64,000 nt of DNA from Notospermus geniculatus. Lineage: Eukaryota; Nemertea; Pilidiophora; Heteronemertea; Lineidae. Location: the NCBI GenBank assembly GCA_002633025.1, contig NMRB01000270.1:40958-104957 (forward strand), in the 5' to 3' direction. Below are positions 48,501-57,846 of this stretch, piece after piece. A program made the translations under genes and the position numbers. Position 1 is the stretch's first letter. Every line of letters begins with the position of its first letter. Under the pieces are notes generated by a model. It was not told where the DNA came from, made no database searches, and saw only the letters and a program-made list of their open reading frames with translations.

Positions 48501-51112
48501 TAATATCACAATCAGGATGAAGGTTTGGCTCCGCGCGGCCAGCTATTCTAAAACATGACTGAAATATCATTTTGTAGCATTTTTTGTTAAAAGTGAGTCC
48601 CATCACGATTTGAACAAAAATGAAAATAGCGTCTGTATTACTTACTATTTAATTTATTTAAGACAAGGACCGGTTTATCTGGAAAGTGGAAAAAACAAAC
48701 TATTAGTTGCAAATGATTCTGGACGCGAAAGCATCGATAAGCTCTAGATCGAAAATGAAAGAAATTTCAAGCTATAATGTCATTGATTGTCCACAAGTTA
48801 TTTCTTCCCGGACCGGCGCCAAAGGTTGACAGTGGTATGGCATCATATTCCAACATACATTTACCATCATTATACAATCCCAAAACCAGGTACCATGGTC
48901 AGAATTTGTTTGTTCTTCAGACCTATTAAATGTCCTGGTATACCTTCCTAACCCACCGCATGATCGGCAAACCCCGACCACAAGACATCAAACCCGCCCC
49001 AATCAGCCAATAAAGATACCGAGTGGTATTCCTTGATGTGGAGAGGAATTCCATCCAGTTCTTCCCGCCAAATTAGCAGTCAATATGCCCCCTGAGCAGT
49101 TGCATAATCCATCGCTAATAAAATCTCATAAAACTGTATAATGAGACCGTCTTGACCACGGCGGAAAGCACGTGGCGAATCTGTCTTGAAGATGATGACA
49201 GCAAGTAGGCCTATCTTGTCATCACTACATGCAATGCCGACCCTTGAAAGATAGTAAACATAAATCGTCTCCGAATTTTGCAAATTTTCGACTCCAACCG
49301 GGGTCTTCCTCAGGCACTTTCCATTTGAAATCCCAGAAGTGTTATGCTTACTATCATTTTGTGTGTCGTTTTTTTGTGCTCTATGTTGGATACCGACCCT
49401 TGAAAGCGTTGTTTAGAAAGATTGATACCGAAATCATAGATGCTGCCGTCGCTCATCTGACTTTTAAACACTCAAAAAACAAGACAACCACAGCTGAGGG
49501 GAACCAAATTAGGCCAATGATCGCTGACAGATGCTGATGGCTTTCGTTTCACATGCTTTTGGAGATCGGATCGCAAATAATGGAAAATTTGAAAGTGAGG
49601 CTTTTCTTTCTGCACATCTGTGATCTTTTGGTCCCTACCAAAGTCCTTTTTGTGTGGACTACAGAATATTTGCTACAAATACTTAGAATTTTATACGAAA
49701 CTCACACATCGCATTTCAACAGGCCTTATTCCCCAAAACTCCATTTCGATTCGTACAGTTCATTACTTCTATACGAATACGGTCGTTGGGCATGTTGGAG
49801 AATCGTGTACATGCAATGGCCACCGAAGAACTAGTCTTCTAGCCTCGGGTATTGTAAATAAACGCAAAACAAACAACCCAAATTATAGAAATCACATAGC
49901 TCACTAGTCTTTTCAATGCAAGTTTAGGCGAATGCCACTGTACACAGGCCTTACGCATTGCATATTCAACTTAAGTATATAAAGTATGTATAGACATTTT
50001 CTGACGCCAGTTGATTAACAAATTCAGTTTCTGTCGTCGATCCTGATTTGTAATTCATTGATGAAAATGCCAACACCTCTGTTTCCTTGTGAAATATTAA
50101 TACTCAGAGGTGAAGGGCCTAATCCGACGTTCTCCATTCTATACATGGGAATCCTTGATCCAAAGCTGTCGCCTTTGTCACTTTAGTGGTTTATAAAATA
50201 ATCAGTAGTTTTCGCATCTTTAATTTGGTACCGATATGAGAACTGTTTAATTCCAACTTCTGACAGAAGCATCCGGCCAAGGCCTTTACTACGTCTTGGT
50301 TCTTTTATGAAGATTTCTTGCTGAACCGACAAGTTAAAGTGGACCCCATCAGGCCTACCCTTACATAAAGCTCATGCAGTTTGGCAGATGCTATCACCAT
50401 CATATATGACGATATCAATTATTGGGTTGTTGCTCGCCTATCCACGATTCCCTAATTTAAAGCTAAACCTTTGGTTGTCAGTCTGTCACATCACAATGGT
50501 GCCTTGGGTAAGCGAACCTTCCAGTCAATATCGCTTTCTTGATAACTTACTTTACCCTTCTTCAATGCAATTACGCCACAGATATCATTATAATGATATC
50601 ATAATTTTACATATATTTAATGACCGCTGCATGACAGTGACAAATTGATGGTCCGACGCTCGGTAGTCGTGACGTAATCGAAACAAACCTTAATAGGATA
50701 ATTCGATATTATCAGATAAAAAAAATAAATTGCATTTAATACTCCAATAAAAAATTGACGAAACAAAATCCCTTTTCATAATCAGCCGGTCCTGATTTAC
50801 ATATCCGCACCGTCGCGAGGATGCTACAAATTTAATCCTAGGATGGTATTATCACCTTGACAGCATGAGGAAAGAACCGCGTCACAGTCACTCAAATGAC
50901 GAGAATTTAGTCGGTGAATTTGCCGAGACACTGTTTGACAGGTAACAATACTCCTCCGCTCTGCTGCCATATGGTCTGATGTCCCGAATCCAGTAACACA
51001 GAACTTGATCATCACACACAACACCAAACATTGATAATATCCAGTGAATACAGAAGCACGTCGAAACAGCAAATTGAAGGCAATACTTACTTTTAGGTTG
51101 CGCGTCGCTCAT
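18410..51112 (-). CDS. Isl: Islet LIM-homeodomain transcription factor (spliced gene, 5 exons resolved)
   Basis: Islet is a nuclear LIM-homeodomain transcription factor that specifies motor neurons and other neural and endodermal cell types (family knowledge). The spliced model is 51112-51091, 47733-47544, 39992-39715, 30655-30369 and 18589-18410, 957 nt or 319 codons. Junction phases are 1, 2, 1, 0 and every intron is GT-AG. In the product LIM1 is about residues 15-70, LIM2 77-130, the homeodomain about 187-246 (WFQNKR at 235-240), and a segment matching the Islet Lhx3-binding region ends the model. Introns are 3.4, 7.6, 9.1 and 11.8 kb. The start was chosen at MSDAQPK because splicing it to exon 2 gives the Lys/Arg-rich run that precedes LIM1 in Islet proteins. 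The C-terminus is unresolved: a strong donor follows residue 319, but I found no sixth exon. Reading through instead gives a 336-residue protein ending at 18356. The family call is very secure; Isl1 versus Isl2 does not apply if this is the single pre-duplication gene. Confidence 0.96.
23143..23272 (+). mobile_element. MITE family B, copy 1 (Islet intron 4; right end decayed)
   Basis: The left end GGAGGTTTAGAAATCAAACG matches family B. The centre (GTACCGAAAATGCAAT) is shared with the other copies. The right terminal repeat stops after CCGTTTATCGT and is damaged. It is orientated as the 27732 and 52663 copies by its centre. Confidence 0.75.
23838..23859. repeat. Interstitial telomere-like repeat (AACCCT)3
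   Basis: This is three and a half units of AACCCT, the complement of the animal telomere repeat TTAGGG, inside Islet intron 4. Confidence 0.8.
25712..25893 (-). mobile_element. tRNA-derived SINE, copy 2 (in Islet intron 4)
   Basis: Read on the minus strand this has a tRNA-like head (GACGTAGTGGTTGATCGTC, then GGGTTCGATTCCCGG, a perfect B box). The body is CTCAACTGATCTGAAAGGAT with GCGCTGAATGAGCTGC, and the tail GCAAAGCGCTTTAAGAC. It is the same family as 53455-53650. Its A/B-box region is better preserved than in the other copy. Confidence 0.7.
27700..27913. repeat. Direct repeats flanking MITE B copy 2
   Basis: GTCTTTCTAAC and GTAAAATGACATACAA (27700-27731, with a 5-base insert between them) recur as GTCTTTCCAAC and GTAAAATGACATACAA (27887-27913). 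The MITE lies between. Confidence 0.75.
27732..27884 (+). mobile_element. MITE family B, copy 2 (Islet intron 4)
   Basis: Long terminal inverted repeats start AGGGAGTTTAAGAAATCAAA and continue CGATAAACGTTAAC, about 55 bp per arm. The centre is GTACCCAAAATGCAATATAT. It belongs to the GTTTAAG subtype. A 27-32 bp direct repeat (27700-27731 and 27887-27913) flanks it. Confidence 0.85.
28645..28761. mobile_element. Foldback element with 11-bp flanking direct repeats
   Basis: CACTGACGGCA occurs at 28645-28655 and 28751-28761. Between them two imperfect inverted arms (TCCTCCCATAGCACGG and CCTGCTGTGGGAGGA, with CTCGCTCCT on each side) nearly meet. The direct repeats look like a target-site duplication. 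Confidence 0.6.
30369..30655 (-). CDS. Isl: Islet exon 4: homeodomain
   Basis: This 287-nt exon has acceptor TTTCAG and donor GTAGGC and covers residues 164-259. The homeodomain runs from about residue 187 ([17 protein letters not shown]) to 246. Recognition-helix residues include [16 protein letters not shown], the Islet type. A glutamine run (QQQQ) follows, as in Isl1. An insertion or deletion here would break the frame; none is seen, so the exon looks intact. Confidence 0.97.
30839..30989. mobile_element. MITE family A, copy 2 (in the 5' part of Islet intron 4 region, next to exon 4)
   Basis: This has the same structure as 1578-1726: ends AAGGCCTGCTTTCCATTGG and its complement, and inner GCGTTTCCGTGCGCGGAAACG palindrome halves in both arms. 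It lies 184 bp upstream of the Islet homeodomain exon, so strictly at the 3' end of intron 3. A 75-bp segment with GAGAGCCAACTC lies beside both copies, on opposite sides. Confidence 0.8.
34972..35381. repeat. Minisatellite, 28-bp CRE-like unit (Islet intron 3)
   Basis: There are about 15 units of TACTATTCGATGACATAACG plus TCAGGTAA. Each unit carries TGACATAACGTCA, an imperfect palindrome of CRE type. Outer units are diverged. In the centre two exact 84-bp blocks, each of three units, follow one another (35143-35226 and 35227-35310). Confidence 0.9.
38318..38468 (-). mobile_element. MITE family B, copy 3 (Islet intron 3)
   Basis: This is a near-perfect foldback of about 150 bp with ends AGGGAGTTTAAGAAATCAAA and its complement, the GTTTAAG subtype. 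The centre (CAGATTATATATTGCATTTT) is inverted relative to the 27732 copy. No open reading frame of note. Confidence 0.87.
39715..39992 (-). CDS. Isl: Islet exon 3: LIM domain 2 and linker
   Basis: This 278-nt exon has acceptor TTGCAG and donor GTGAGT. Its first base completes the Arg codon split at the end of exon 2. LIM2 ligands are C77, C80, H99, C102, C105, C108, C127 and D130. The motifs [11 protein letters not shown] and [14 protein letters not shown] are Islet signatures. After LIM2 comes a linker with a run of six asparagines and the sequence EHKGLQLAG. The exon ends in phase 1. Confidence 0.97.
40511..40662 (-). mobile_element. MITE family B, copy 4 (Islet intron 2)
   Basis: The ends are AGGGAGGTTTAGAAATCAAA and its complement, the GGTTTAG subtype. 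The centre is inverted relative to the 52663 copy. TA lies at each outer end, consistent with a TA target site. Confidence 0.86.
40976..41305. repeat. Minisatellite, about 47-49 bp unit with B-box-like and CCAAT motifs (Islet intron 2)
   Basis: Six to seven units contain GCAAGTTCGAACCC, CGCGGTTGTTGTTGAACTGC and CCAAT followed by GATTATG. The last unit is interrupted by an AT-rich insert (about 41259-41281). The peptide-like repeats in all frames follow from the tandem structure and are not coding evidence. Confidence 0.88.
42119..42490. repeat. Minisatellite, about 31-bp unit with AGATCTATAG (Islet intron 2)
   Basis: The unit is CATATAGATCTATAGTTGAC plus TCTCAGCTCAA. About five central units are nearly identical and the outer units are diverged. 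An 11-bp-arm hairpin (42195-42221, TTGGAGGAAGG/CCTTCCTCCAA) interrupts the array. Confidence 0.88.
43322..43413. repeat. Short direct duplication
   Basis: GAGGTTGGAAACAAAA occurs twice about 50 bp apart within similar surroundings (GGAGCGAGG and GGGAGTGAGG). No function inferred. Confidence 0.55.
44924..46934. repeat. 1-kb direct tandem duplication (Islet intron 2)
   Basis: Copy 1 starts near 44924 and ends at 45920; copy 2 is 45923-46934. They are almost identical, with small indels (for example AACACGTTG versus AACACACGTTG, and a GTACATGTC insertion in copy 2). One undetermined base (45922) lies exactly at the junction. An open frame in copy 2 (46532-46816) is broken by a stop in copy 1, so the unit is not coding. 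Confidence 0.9.
47544..47733 (-). CDS. Isl: Islet exon 2: LIM domain 1
   Basis: This 190-nt exon has acceptor TTTCAG and donor GTAAGA. It encodes residues 8-71 (last codon split). The eight zinc ligands of a LIM domain are all present: C15, C18, H37, C40, C43, C46, C65 and D68. The motifs [19 protein letters not shown] and [14 protein letters not shown] identify Islet rather than Lhx or Lmo. LIM1 and LIM2 bind LDB cofactors in this family. Exon phase (1 in, 2 out) fits the neighbouring exons exactly. Confidence 0.97.
47979..48099. mobile_element. MITE family D, diverged copy (Islet intron 1)
   Basis: The arms read TGGCTGGTATTCATAAAAG and the complement of TGGACTGATATTCATAAATG, followed by AAATGCTT and AAGTAAAAGCGTTTACTAG. 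It lies 246 bp upstream of Islet exon 2. Confidence 0.7.
50581..50600. promoter_or_regulatory. Perfect 20-bp palindrome with back-to-back homeodomain cores (Islet intron 1)
   Basis: GATATCATTATAATGATATC is fully self-complementary and contains ATTA and TAAT facing one another. It lies about 490 bp downstream of Islet exon 1. A homeodomain dimer site is an inference. Confidence 0.4.
51091..51112 (-). CDS. Isl: Islet coding exon 1 (start codon, residues 1-7)
   Basis: This 22-nt coding part reads MSDAQPK plus one base and is followed directly by the donor GTAAGT (51090-51085). The single leftover A joins AA from exon 2 to make Lys, giving the run KKKRR just before the first LIM cysteine. Vertebrate Isl1 also starts with a short exon ending in a lysine run. 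It is too short to be found without the protein family as a guide. The 5' UTR limit cannot be seen. Confidence 0.9.
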
Positions 51113-51290
51113 ATCGTCAATTTTTGAGGGCGAAATTTTGGCGATTTAATATTGACAACCTAAAGAGAAAATTAAGTAGCTCCTTTAGCGCACTGTCCGA
51201 TTACAACTGTCTAACTCGTGGTGCACTCAATATTGTCAACACTCATATAAAATTGGTCTCTGGGAAGGGGCGGGACTTCGTTAGCTATTG
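51113..51290 (-). promoter_or_regulatory. Candidate Islet promoter / 5' flank
   Basis: Just upstream of the Islet start codon lie a GC box (GGGGCGGG on the plus strand, 51267-51274), a CCAAT box read on the minus strand (51252-51256) and a TATAAAA string on the plus strand (51246-51252). The motifs cluster within 30 bp about 140-160 bp upstream of the ATG. Their order is suggestive only; no transcription start can be called from sequence. Confidence 0.35.
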
Positions 51291-53454
51291 GCTACCGTGA
51301 ACCAGTGACGTGCGAGTCGAGGCAGGTCTTCTGTGTGGCGGCCTCTACCCATTGAGAATGGAACTAGGAATATTGTGCTCGCGGTGTCAGGGCAGCGTGT
51401 TGAGGGCCAATACTCATCCTGCATTGTGGTCGTTTGCCTTCCTCTTACAAATTTGACGGCGGGTACGACCTGGATGTAGAGTAGGACATTTGTAGTAAGA
51501 TGAATCTTTCTTTGTAACATTCCTTTAATGAACCGTTACAATTGGCAAAGGCTTTTTTCTGGTCAAAGGTTCAGTAGAGACGCTGAATGTGGCTGGTTGC
51601 CTACATATATGATAGTATTATCATAATTTTTCCTTGCTCTGCCCCTTTCGTCGACGCTTGCGATGATACCAAACGGATGCCGTAAGATAATGACTACATG
51701 ACTGGAGGCATTGAGTGTCGCACAGGACCGGGGCAAAAAACGAACTGAAGTGATGCGATGATAGTAGTCGATCTTTTGTCGGTCAAATGAATGTTGGCTA
51801 CGACTAGACAGCAGCTCCACAAAATATTGCTGTGGAAACTAGTGACATGCATTTGTCCCATCACTAGGCCTAGCTTATAAGCTTATCTACTCTATCCAAT
51901 TCAGCCGATCACGCGGAATTTGTTCGCCGAACGTAGGCGGAATCGGATGGAATATGAACAACATCTGACTTGGCTCGCGATCGTTCCTGAAAACACAAGT
52001 TATGTAATCGTCGTTGACACTTTTACTCTCCTTTTGCAGCAAAACATCTTACCCCACGCGTAGGTGATAAGTGACTGCTAACACTCGGGAAGACTGTGCA
52101 AGTAGGTGCAAGTAGTTTGGGACAGAACAAAATATAGCGCCAACAATTTTGTCGATGGTGTAAGCTATGTATTAAGAGGCTATGTAAGAGGGTAATGATA
52201 AAATGCGCTGTTGAAATCGAAATCACACGTGCGTCTACGTAGATGTGCCTAGGACAATTGTTAGTGTCCTTGTCGGGTGATATAGGTATGATCAAAAATA
52301 GATGGTATGATTCACAGTTATTATGAGGCGAGACAATAGGAGTGTACATCAATAGGAGGGCAGGTTACATTCATGTCGTTCAGCGACGACCACAAAATGC
52401 TACAGGAGTGACCTGAGGGCGGAGAAACCAGCTTCAAACCAGCCTAAAGCTGTGAAAGCAGACAGAGCCCGGAGCCCAGGGTGTTTGCTCTTGGTCTTAT
52501 TTCATTTGTTCTAATACAATACTTGTCTATCATGTCGAGGGTGATAATACGGCATGTAGGCAAGGGAGGGAGGCCACATTTCATTTTCGGCCGTCTGATC
52601 TAAGTCGAAGGCATCGTCTAAACGGCCATGACGGAGAGTCCTGCAAGATCGATTGAAATAATAGGGAGGTGTAGAAATTAAACAATAAACGTAAACTTTA
52701 ACGACAACGTTATTTTTGTACCGAAAATGCAATATAAAATCTGGTTAATGTGTAATGATAAATAACGTTGTCGTAAAGTTTACGTTTATCGTTTGATTTC
52801 CAAACCTCCCTATTACTGACCAGATGACCTCTTGTATCGTGATAAAATCTTTTTTTCTCGAAAAGCTGCAGAAGGCGATCATCTGATCTGACTGTTATTG
52901 TATAAGTATGACCAGATCTAGGTACATGTATTTGCTGATTGCAAATGACGTATATACGGCCTTAGTAATTAAATTATATACAGAAAAAAATAAGAAATAC
53001 AAAAAAAAGAAAAGCTTCCAAAATCAGTTAAATGCATGATGGATCGACTTATGTCAAGTTTTTACACGGTATAAGTCAAGACAAGGCTTTTCTCCTAACA
53101 AAACATTTAATACCTTCTGTAGGAGCTTTTCGACGCCTTTCTCTTCTGATTATAATACAGACAGCTTTGTTCCTGTCAACAACCCTGAGAGCAAGTGTTA
53201 AATCCAATTATATACAATCTAGAACAGTTTTCGCTGCGTGGGACCGATTTATGTTAACCCTTTGATCGGTGGGCTGTTGAGGAAAGCAAGGGAAAACCCC
53301 ACCAGGGGGCCTGGTAGACGGCCCTCGCTCCCCATGGGTTCCTTCAAGGTCAGATCTTGTGGCGACACCAGGAGCACCCATTGTTTTGTCAGTGTTGCCC
53401 AGTTGGATACTTCGGTGACAGTCCGATGTCCTCCATTGAACCTCTTCTTTTAGC
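51291..53454. other. Upstream flank of Islet
   Basis: Apart from MITE B copy 5 no gene is recognised. Confidence 0.45.
52663..52811 (+). mobile_element. MITE family B, copy 5 (1.5 kb upstream of Islet)
   Basis: The ends are AGGGAGGTGTAGAAATTAAA and the complement of AGGGAGGTTTGGAAATCAAA. The centre is GTACCGAAAATGCAATATAA. It is flanked by TA on each side. This is the only family B copy seen in the window outside the Islet transcription unit. Confidence 0.86.
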
Positions 53455-53650
53455 GCGGGGTGGAAGGTTAAAGCTTCGGGCTCAGACCGGGAGGCTGCGG
53501 ATTCGATTCCCGGACGAGTCGACTCCGTACTCTCAACTGGTCTGAAAGGATCAAATGACGCTGAACGAGCTGCTCCTTGAGTTCCCCAGAAAAGTTTCTG
53601 GGATAATAATGTGAAGCGCTTTGAGATTAAGCGGAAAGCCCTTTGAAAGT
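53455..53650 (+). mobile_element. tRNA-derived SINE, copy 1
   Basis: The head resembles a decayed tRNA with a good B box (GGATTCGATTCCC near 53500). It is followed by a body reading CTCAACTGGTCTGAAAGGAT and CGCTGAACGAGCTGC, and by a tail with GAAGCGCTTTGAGATT. The same head-body-tail order is found inverted at 25712-25893. A SINE has no protein and depends on a LINE for movement. Limits are approximate. Confidence 0.7.
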
Positions 53651-53741
53651 CTCACACTATTCTGTTATTGCGTTGGGAAGTCAGAATAAGGACAAGACGA
53701 AGAATAACGTCTCCCCCGGGCGTCTCCCTCCATCCTTTACT

Positions 53742-53908
53742 GCCGTTAGAGGTCGCCTGTTAGCGGTCCTAGTAACAAAATTTGACGTCACCGACGTAAG
53801 TTTTGGCCTCCACGTCATTATGGATGACGTTGTGGCGCGCACTTCCTCTCTGTGACATCATGTTCGATGACGTTCTAGGACCGCTAACTACTGGCGGCCT
53901 CTAACGGC
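53742..53908. mobile_element. TIR element rich in TGACGT-like motifs
   Basis: The ends GCCGTTAGAGGTCGCC and GTTAGCGGTCCTAG recur inverted on the right. The interior contains GACGTCACCGACGT, CACGTCAT, GATGACGT twice and TGACATCA. It sits just after the SINE at 53455-53650. Confidence 0.72.
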
Positions 53909-54061
53909 TGGAAAGTCTCCCATTCCTCAGCCTTTTCTTTTTAACCGTTGCTTCCTCGAGGTTGGAATGACATCTAACTGACACAGTCACAACAGTGATG
54001 ACCGGCTAGACCTTGGAGGTCAGGCAAGTCTAGCTTAGCTTCTTGAATTTTACAATAAAAA

Positions 54062-54127
54062 ATGCACTAGGCATTGCTGTACAAATATGAAGTAAAAGCA
54101 TTTGCCAGTCTCAATTCATATGACCCA
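54062..54127. mobile_element. MITE family D, partial copy
   Basis: Only the centre (GCACTAGGCATTGC) and the right arm (AAGTAAAAGCATTTGCCAG, then TTCATATGACCCA) are recognisable. The left arm has largely gone. Confidence 0.6.
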
Positions 54128-54698
54128 AGGTTCGCCCTTTCCGTTGCCTCCTCGTGGGCATTTTACGGGTGATAGAGGTGTCAGTCTCTGGACATCGCCG
54201 TGGAGAATACCTTACCATAACACAGGTGCACCACATTGAACTAGGGGTGGGCCACCGGGCTATTGAGCGCAGACGAGAGCCTCGTTCCCGGCAATTTTGA
54301 CGTTTCGATGGATTTCGTTGATCGGTACATGGAATGGACTGGACGAGCGTAGGTGGTGATATGTCACCATTCTAACTCCTCTTATATCAAGGAAACGTCC
54401 AAAATGTCCTGTGTCCAACTCCGAATGCCTCTGAGTGGGCCGGAGTGACATTCACTGAGACGCTGGCTAAACCACAATTTCATTGTAATGAAGGCATCAA
54501 AGTCGACTCCAAACTAACCGTAATCCACCCTCCATGACTATTGACCACGCATCGAGGAAGTCATGACAATGCCGATAGCTGTTGAAGCACTTGTGGAATT
54601 CTTGACGGAAATGGACCGTGACGAGGGTTGCATGGAAGTTGGTTGGGAGTGATGAGACTGGCTGATTTCCCAACTATGGGACAAACCGTTTCGTCTAA

Positions 54699-54863
54699 TA
54701 GGAGCAGTCAGCCGCGCGTGTTGCCAAAAGATGATTCTAACGGACCAAAATACACAAGAAAATCCACATGATTGATGCTCGATCAAGAATGACTGGGTCC
54801 GCTATATGCATTGAATTGGGCCGTAGTGAGACTTATTGGTCAACTCACTCAACTCATCTCCTA
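54699..54863. mobile_element. MITE family C, copy 2
   Basis: It shares TAGGAGCAGTCAGCCGCGCG and TTGCCAAAAGA at the left, GGGTCCGCTAT and GCATTGAATTGG inside, and CTCCTA at the right with the copy at 14397-14564. The right terminal repeat is more degenerate. Confidence 0.75.
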
Positions 54864-55375
54864 TTAATGGAAGGACACCTGTAAAAGGCGATGTTCGCAC
54901 CCTGGAGAGTTAACAGCCCTGTTTCCTGGGCCCTGATAACTCATCCGATCCCAATTTGACACATGTCTATCGCACTGCTATTACATCCACGACATGATGT
55001 TCCACACGACGATCGTATCAATCAAAGGGATATTAAAATGATATTATCCTATCATAAACCAACAATCTTACACGGGTTTATTTGATAAGAACTTAACCCT
55101 GTTGTCGGACAAAGTCTACATCATGAAATAATGATACGTTATGACAAGTGGGTATCAATCACAAAATGACAAATGAAGACTTTCTTATCTCATGATATCA
55201 TAACGTGACATAAAGTTACCACTAAGAAAACATCGGGTTAGAACTTCAATATTAGAACGGGAGTCGACAATCAAGAAGCAACCAACTATTACATGTACAT
55301 GCTTATATCTTTCGTTGACATGAAGAATGTGTCGTATGTTCATGGTCACTGGGCAGCAGTTTGGGTTAATCCTTA

Positions 55376-55615
55376 AGGGCCGATTTAATAGACGTTTGCT
55401 GAGCTAACCATTGGTTGGACCAAAAATAGATAGGCATGCGAAAAGTGTACAACTAAATTTTCACCAAAAAGCCCGGTTTGGATGGATAGTAAGCGCTATA
55501 CAGAGCTTAGAAAACGGCACTTTTGGTGAAAAATTTAGTTGTACATTTTTCGCATGCCTATCTATTTTTTGTGGAACCAATGGTTAGCTAAGCAAACGTC
55601 TATTAAATCGGCCCT
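55376..55615. mobile_element. Long-TIR foldback element
   Basis: The arms are about 95 bp: AGGGCCGATTTAATAGACGT, then AACCATTGGTTGGACC (right arm AACCATTGGTTCCAC), ATAGATAGGCATGCG and TGTACAACTAAATTTTTCAC. Only a 50-bp centre is unpaired. Confidence 0.85.
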
Positions 55616-57846
55616 AAATCTTATTCCTTGGAAATAACCTGTTGGTGAGTTTTAAACGTTTAAAAGGTCGCCTCGTGCCTTCACGCGTGCGTAATCATCG
55701 GACGTGTATCCTCCGCGTAATGATATAAAGTTGACCCTAGTAGTGACCTTTCCCATCAGCCAATCATTCTACTCGTTTGAGTAAGAGGTATTCTGATTGG
55801 TTTAATGTTCTTGTTTCCGAAGCTGTATATTTGTCGAGTTTTCTCATGACTCTTCCCCATCTGCCACTTTTTAGAAACACCCTGTGACGCCATCCCATCA
55901 AAGGTACATGACCGTATGACCCCAGCATCCAAACATCAAGTCACATAGTGCAACAACATAACTAATTCTCCTCCTTGTCTCCTTCTGAAACAGAGGCATT
56001 CACTAATTTACAGGAAGAGGCCATTCGTGTAACTATTGTAGAGGGCAGATCCCGACCCCTTGTGATCCGGAAAACACCACATGAAACTTTATCTGAGGGC
56101 ATATGTGAAAGACGTCAATGGCGCGTGCTTTATTTCATTGTGTTCCATCCAGGCTCCGTTCCCCAGGATCACGACTAAAGTTTTATGATGGTCGCTTGAC
56201 AATTAACACAGAACAATACCCGAATCTAATCAGTTGAATTTTTATTTTGATCAGTTTCAATTGGTCACGTGTCCTTGGCATGTCGTCTGCCTGGCGAAGG
56301 GTGTCCATTGTTATTTTGACGCCGGTTATTCATCGTATCTCACGGAAGTGAAGTTCTCTGGTTGGTCCATCAAGCCACAAATCAAAATATATATCCTGAA
56401 ATAAGACCATAGAAAAGGAATAAATTTATTCCCTTATGATAAGACCGATGGTCATGAAATGTCGTTAAATTACTTAGCCAAATAAAATTATCTGGGAATT
56501 TGGAAGCTACACCCGCAGAAAATAGTGAGAAAACAAATATCAGAATAATAATCCTATCAGAATGGCCTTTTGCTTCTTTAACATTGGAGAAAAAGTCATC
56601 ACTTTACCACATTGGTATCTTATCCACCCCAAATCAAAATTCCGAACTTTCCAAGTTTCCAGGTTTCCAACTTTCCGGGAACTACAGGCAACCTTTATAT
56701 ACATCAAATAAAGTATACATGTATAGGCCTATTTTTTAGATTTTGAGTGGGAGAAGCTATGAACACACTCCTCGGCATTTCACCCGACTTTACAGCCGTC
56801 CATCTCGAATCAATCCAGTCCGTTATCTCGCCACAATGTTTTCGTCGACAAACCATGTAGTTGGTCCTTCGTCACAGCGCGAGGGTTATTCAGTCGGAGC
56901 CGAGGCATATGATAAGAGGGCCGACCATATGGCTCGCCAAATGGACACCATCTGCTTCGTTTATTTCAGAACGACTACGGCGCACTCTACCCGAAGATTG
57001 TGGAATTAAAACAAGGGCGTCAACGGACCTTTTCGATAGTTTCCTGAGGAATCGGCAGGTCGATTCTCCTGGGATCGATTCCATTCTAACTTAACCGTAA
57101 GATCGAGAGATAGTTCCTGCATGTTCTACAGCACTTTTCCAAGGCATCCAGATCCTGTCAAAGGCTTCTGTTTGTGGCATGCTTCCTTTTTGACCGGAAG
57201 ATCAAACCTTATGGTAAGGCACTACCAGTAGTGCCATCTATTCTAAGTTGTCTGAACGAAGGCTACGAAATGTACCCACTTTCCAGATGTTCTATTCTAA
57301 AGGTATTTCACGGCCTGTCCTCTCAAATGAAGGAGTCATTCAATTGTGTTTTACTCCAACACAGATCCTTAAAAAAACAGAATTTTCTAAGGGGGCTGTT
57401 TGGGTAAGATATATGCTCAAGTTTCTAGCCTGTGCGGTATGGACCAAGTCAGGGCGTGGCCCCCTTTCTCTACACTTTTTAGAAATTCATGTACGTACGT
57501 ACAAGTCTCCACCAACAATTGATCTTCTGTGTGTTGTAATTCTGTGTGTTGTCATTATGTTTGTTCTTCGACAACAAAAATCAGGCTGCCACGTCCGCCA
57601 AATCCGTAATCTCTTAAAGCCGAACTGCACGTTCTGGAGACACTTTGAAGGTCGTTTGCATTTCTGTATACCACCACACCGCGGCGCTGTGGTGGGTTTT
57701 TGCTCATGGAATTCAGCTTTAACGCAGGAGCGAACGACTGGGGCGAAAAATACTTAGAGGTTGATGACAGAGAGTTGATAGAAGGTTCCAAAAATTCAGT
57801 ACCGTTTCCAGACCTGTTCCGGGACCGACGACATAGTGGTCGCCAC
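55616..57846. other. Gene-free stretch upstream of tRNA-Gln
   Basis: The 169-codon frame 57248-57757 has no recognised domain. A GC-rich hairpin (CCACCACACCGCG/GCGCTGTGGTGG, about 57671-57695) lies 150 bp before the tRNA. Confidence 0.4.

Larger units (their letters stand above)
47734..51090 (-). other. Islet intron 1 (3.4 kb)
   Basis: It starts GTAAGT and ends TTTCAG. Contents: a diverged MITE D, a poly-C run with an undetermined base (48246), and the 20-bp palindrome at 50581. Confidence 0.8.

Noticed and set aside
53455-53530. Functional tRNA at the SINE head
   Set aside because: The acceptor and anticodon stems do not pair; only the B box is good.
57248-57757. 169-codon plus-strand open frame upstream of tRNA-Gln
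   Set aside because: No family recognised; a GC-rich hairpin lies within it; probably chance.
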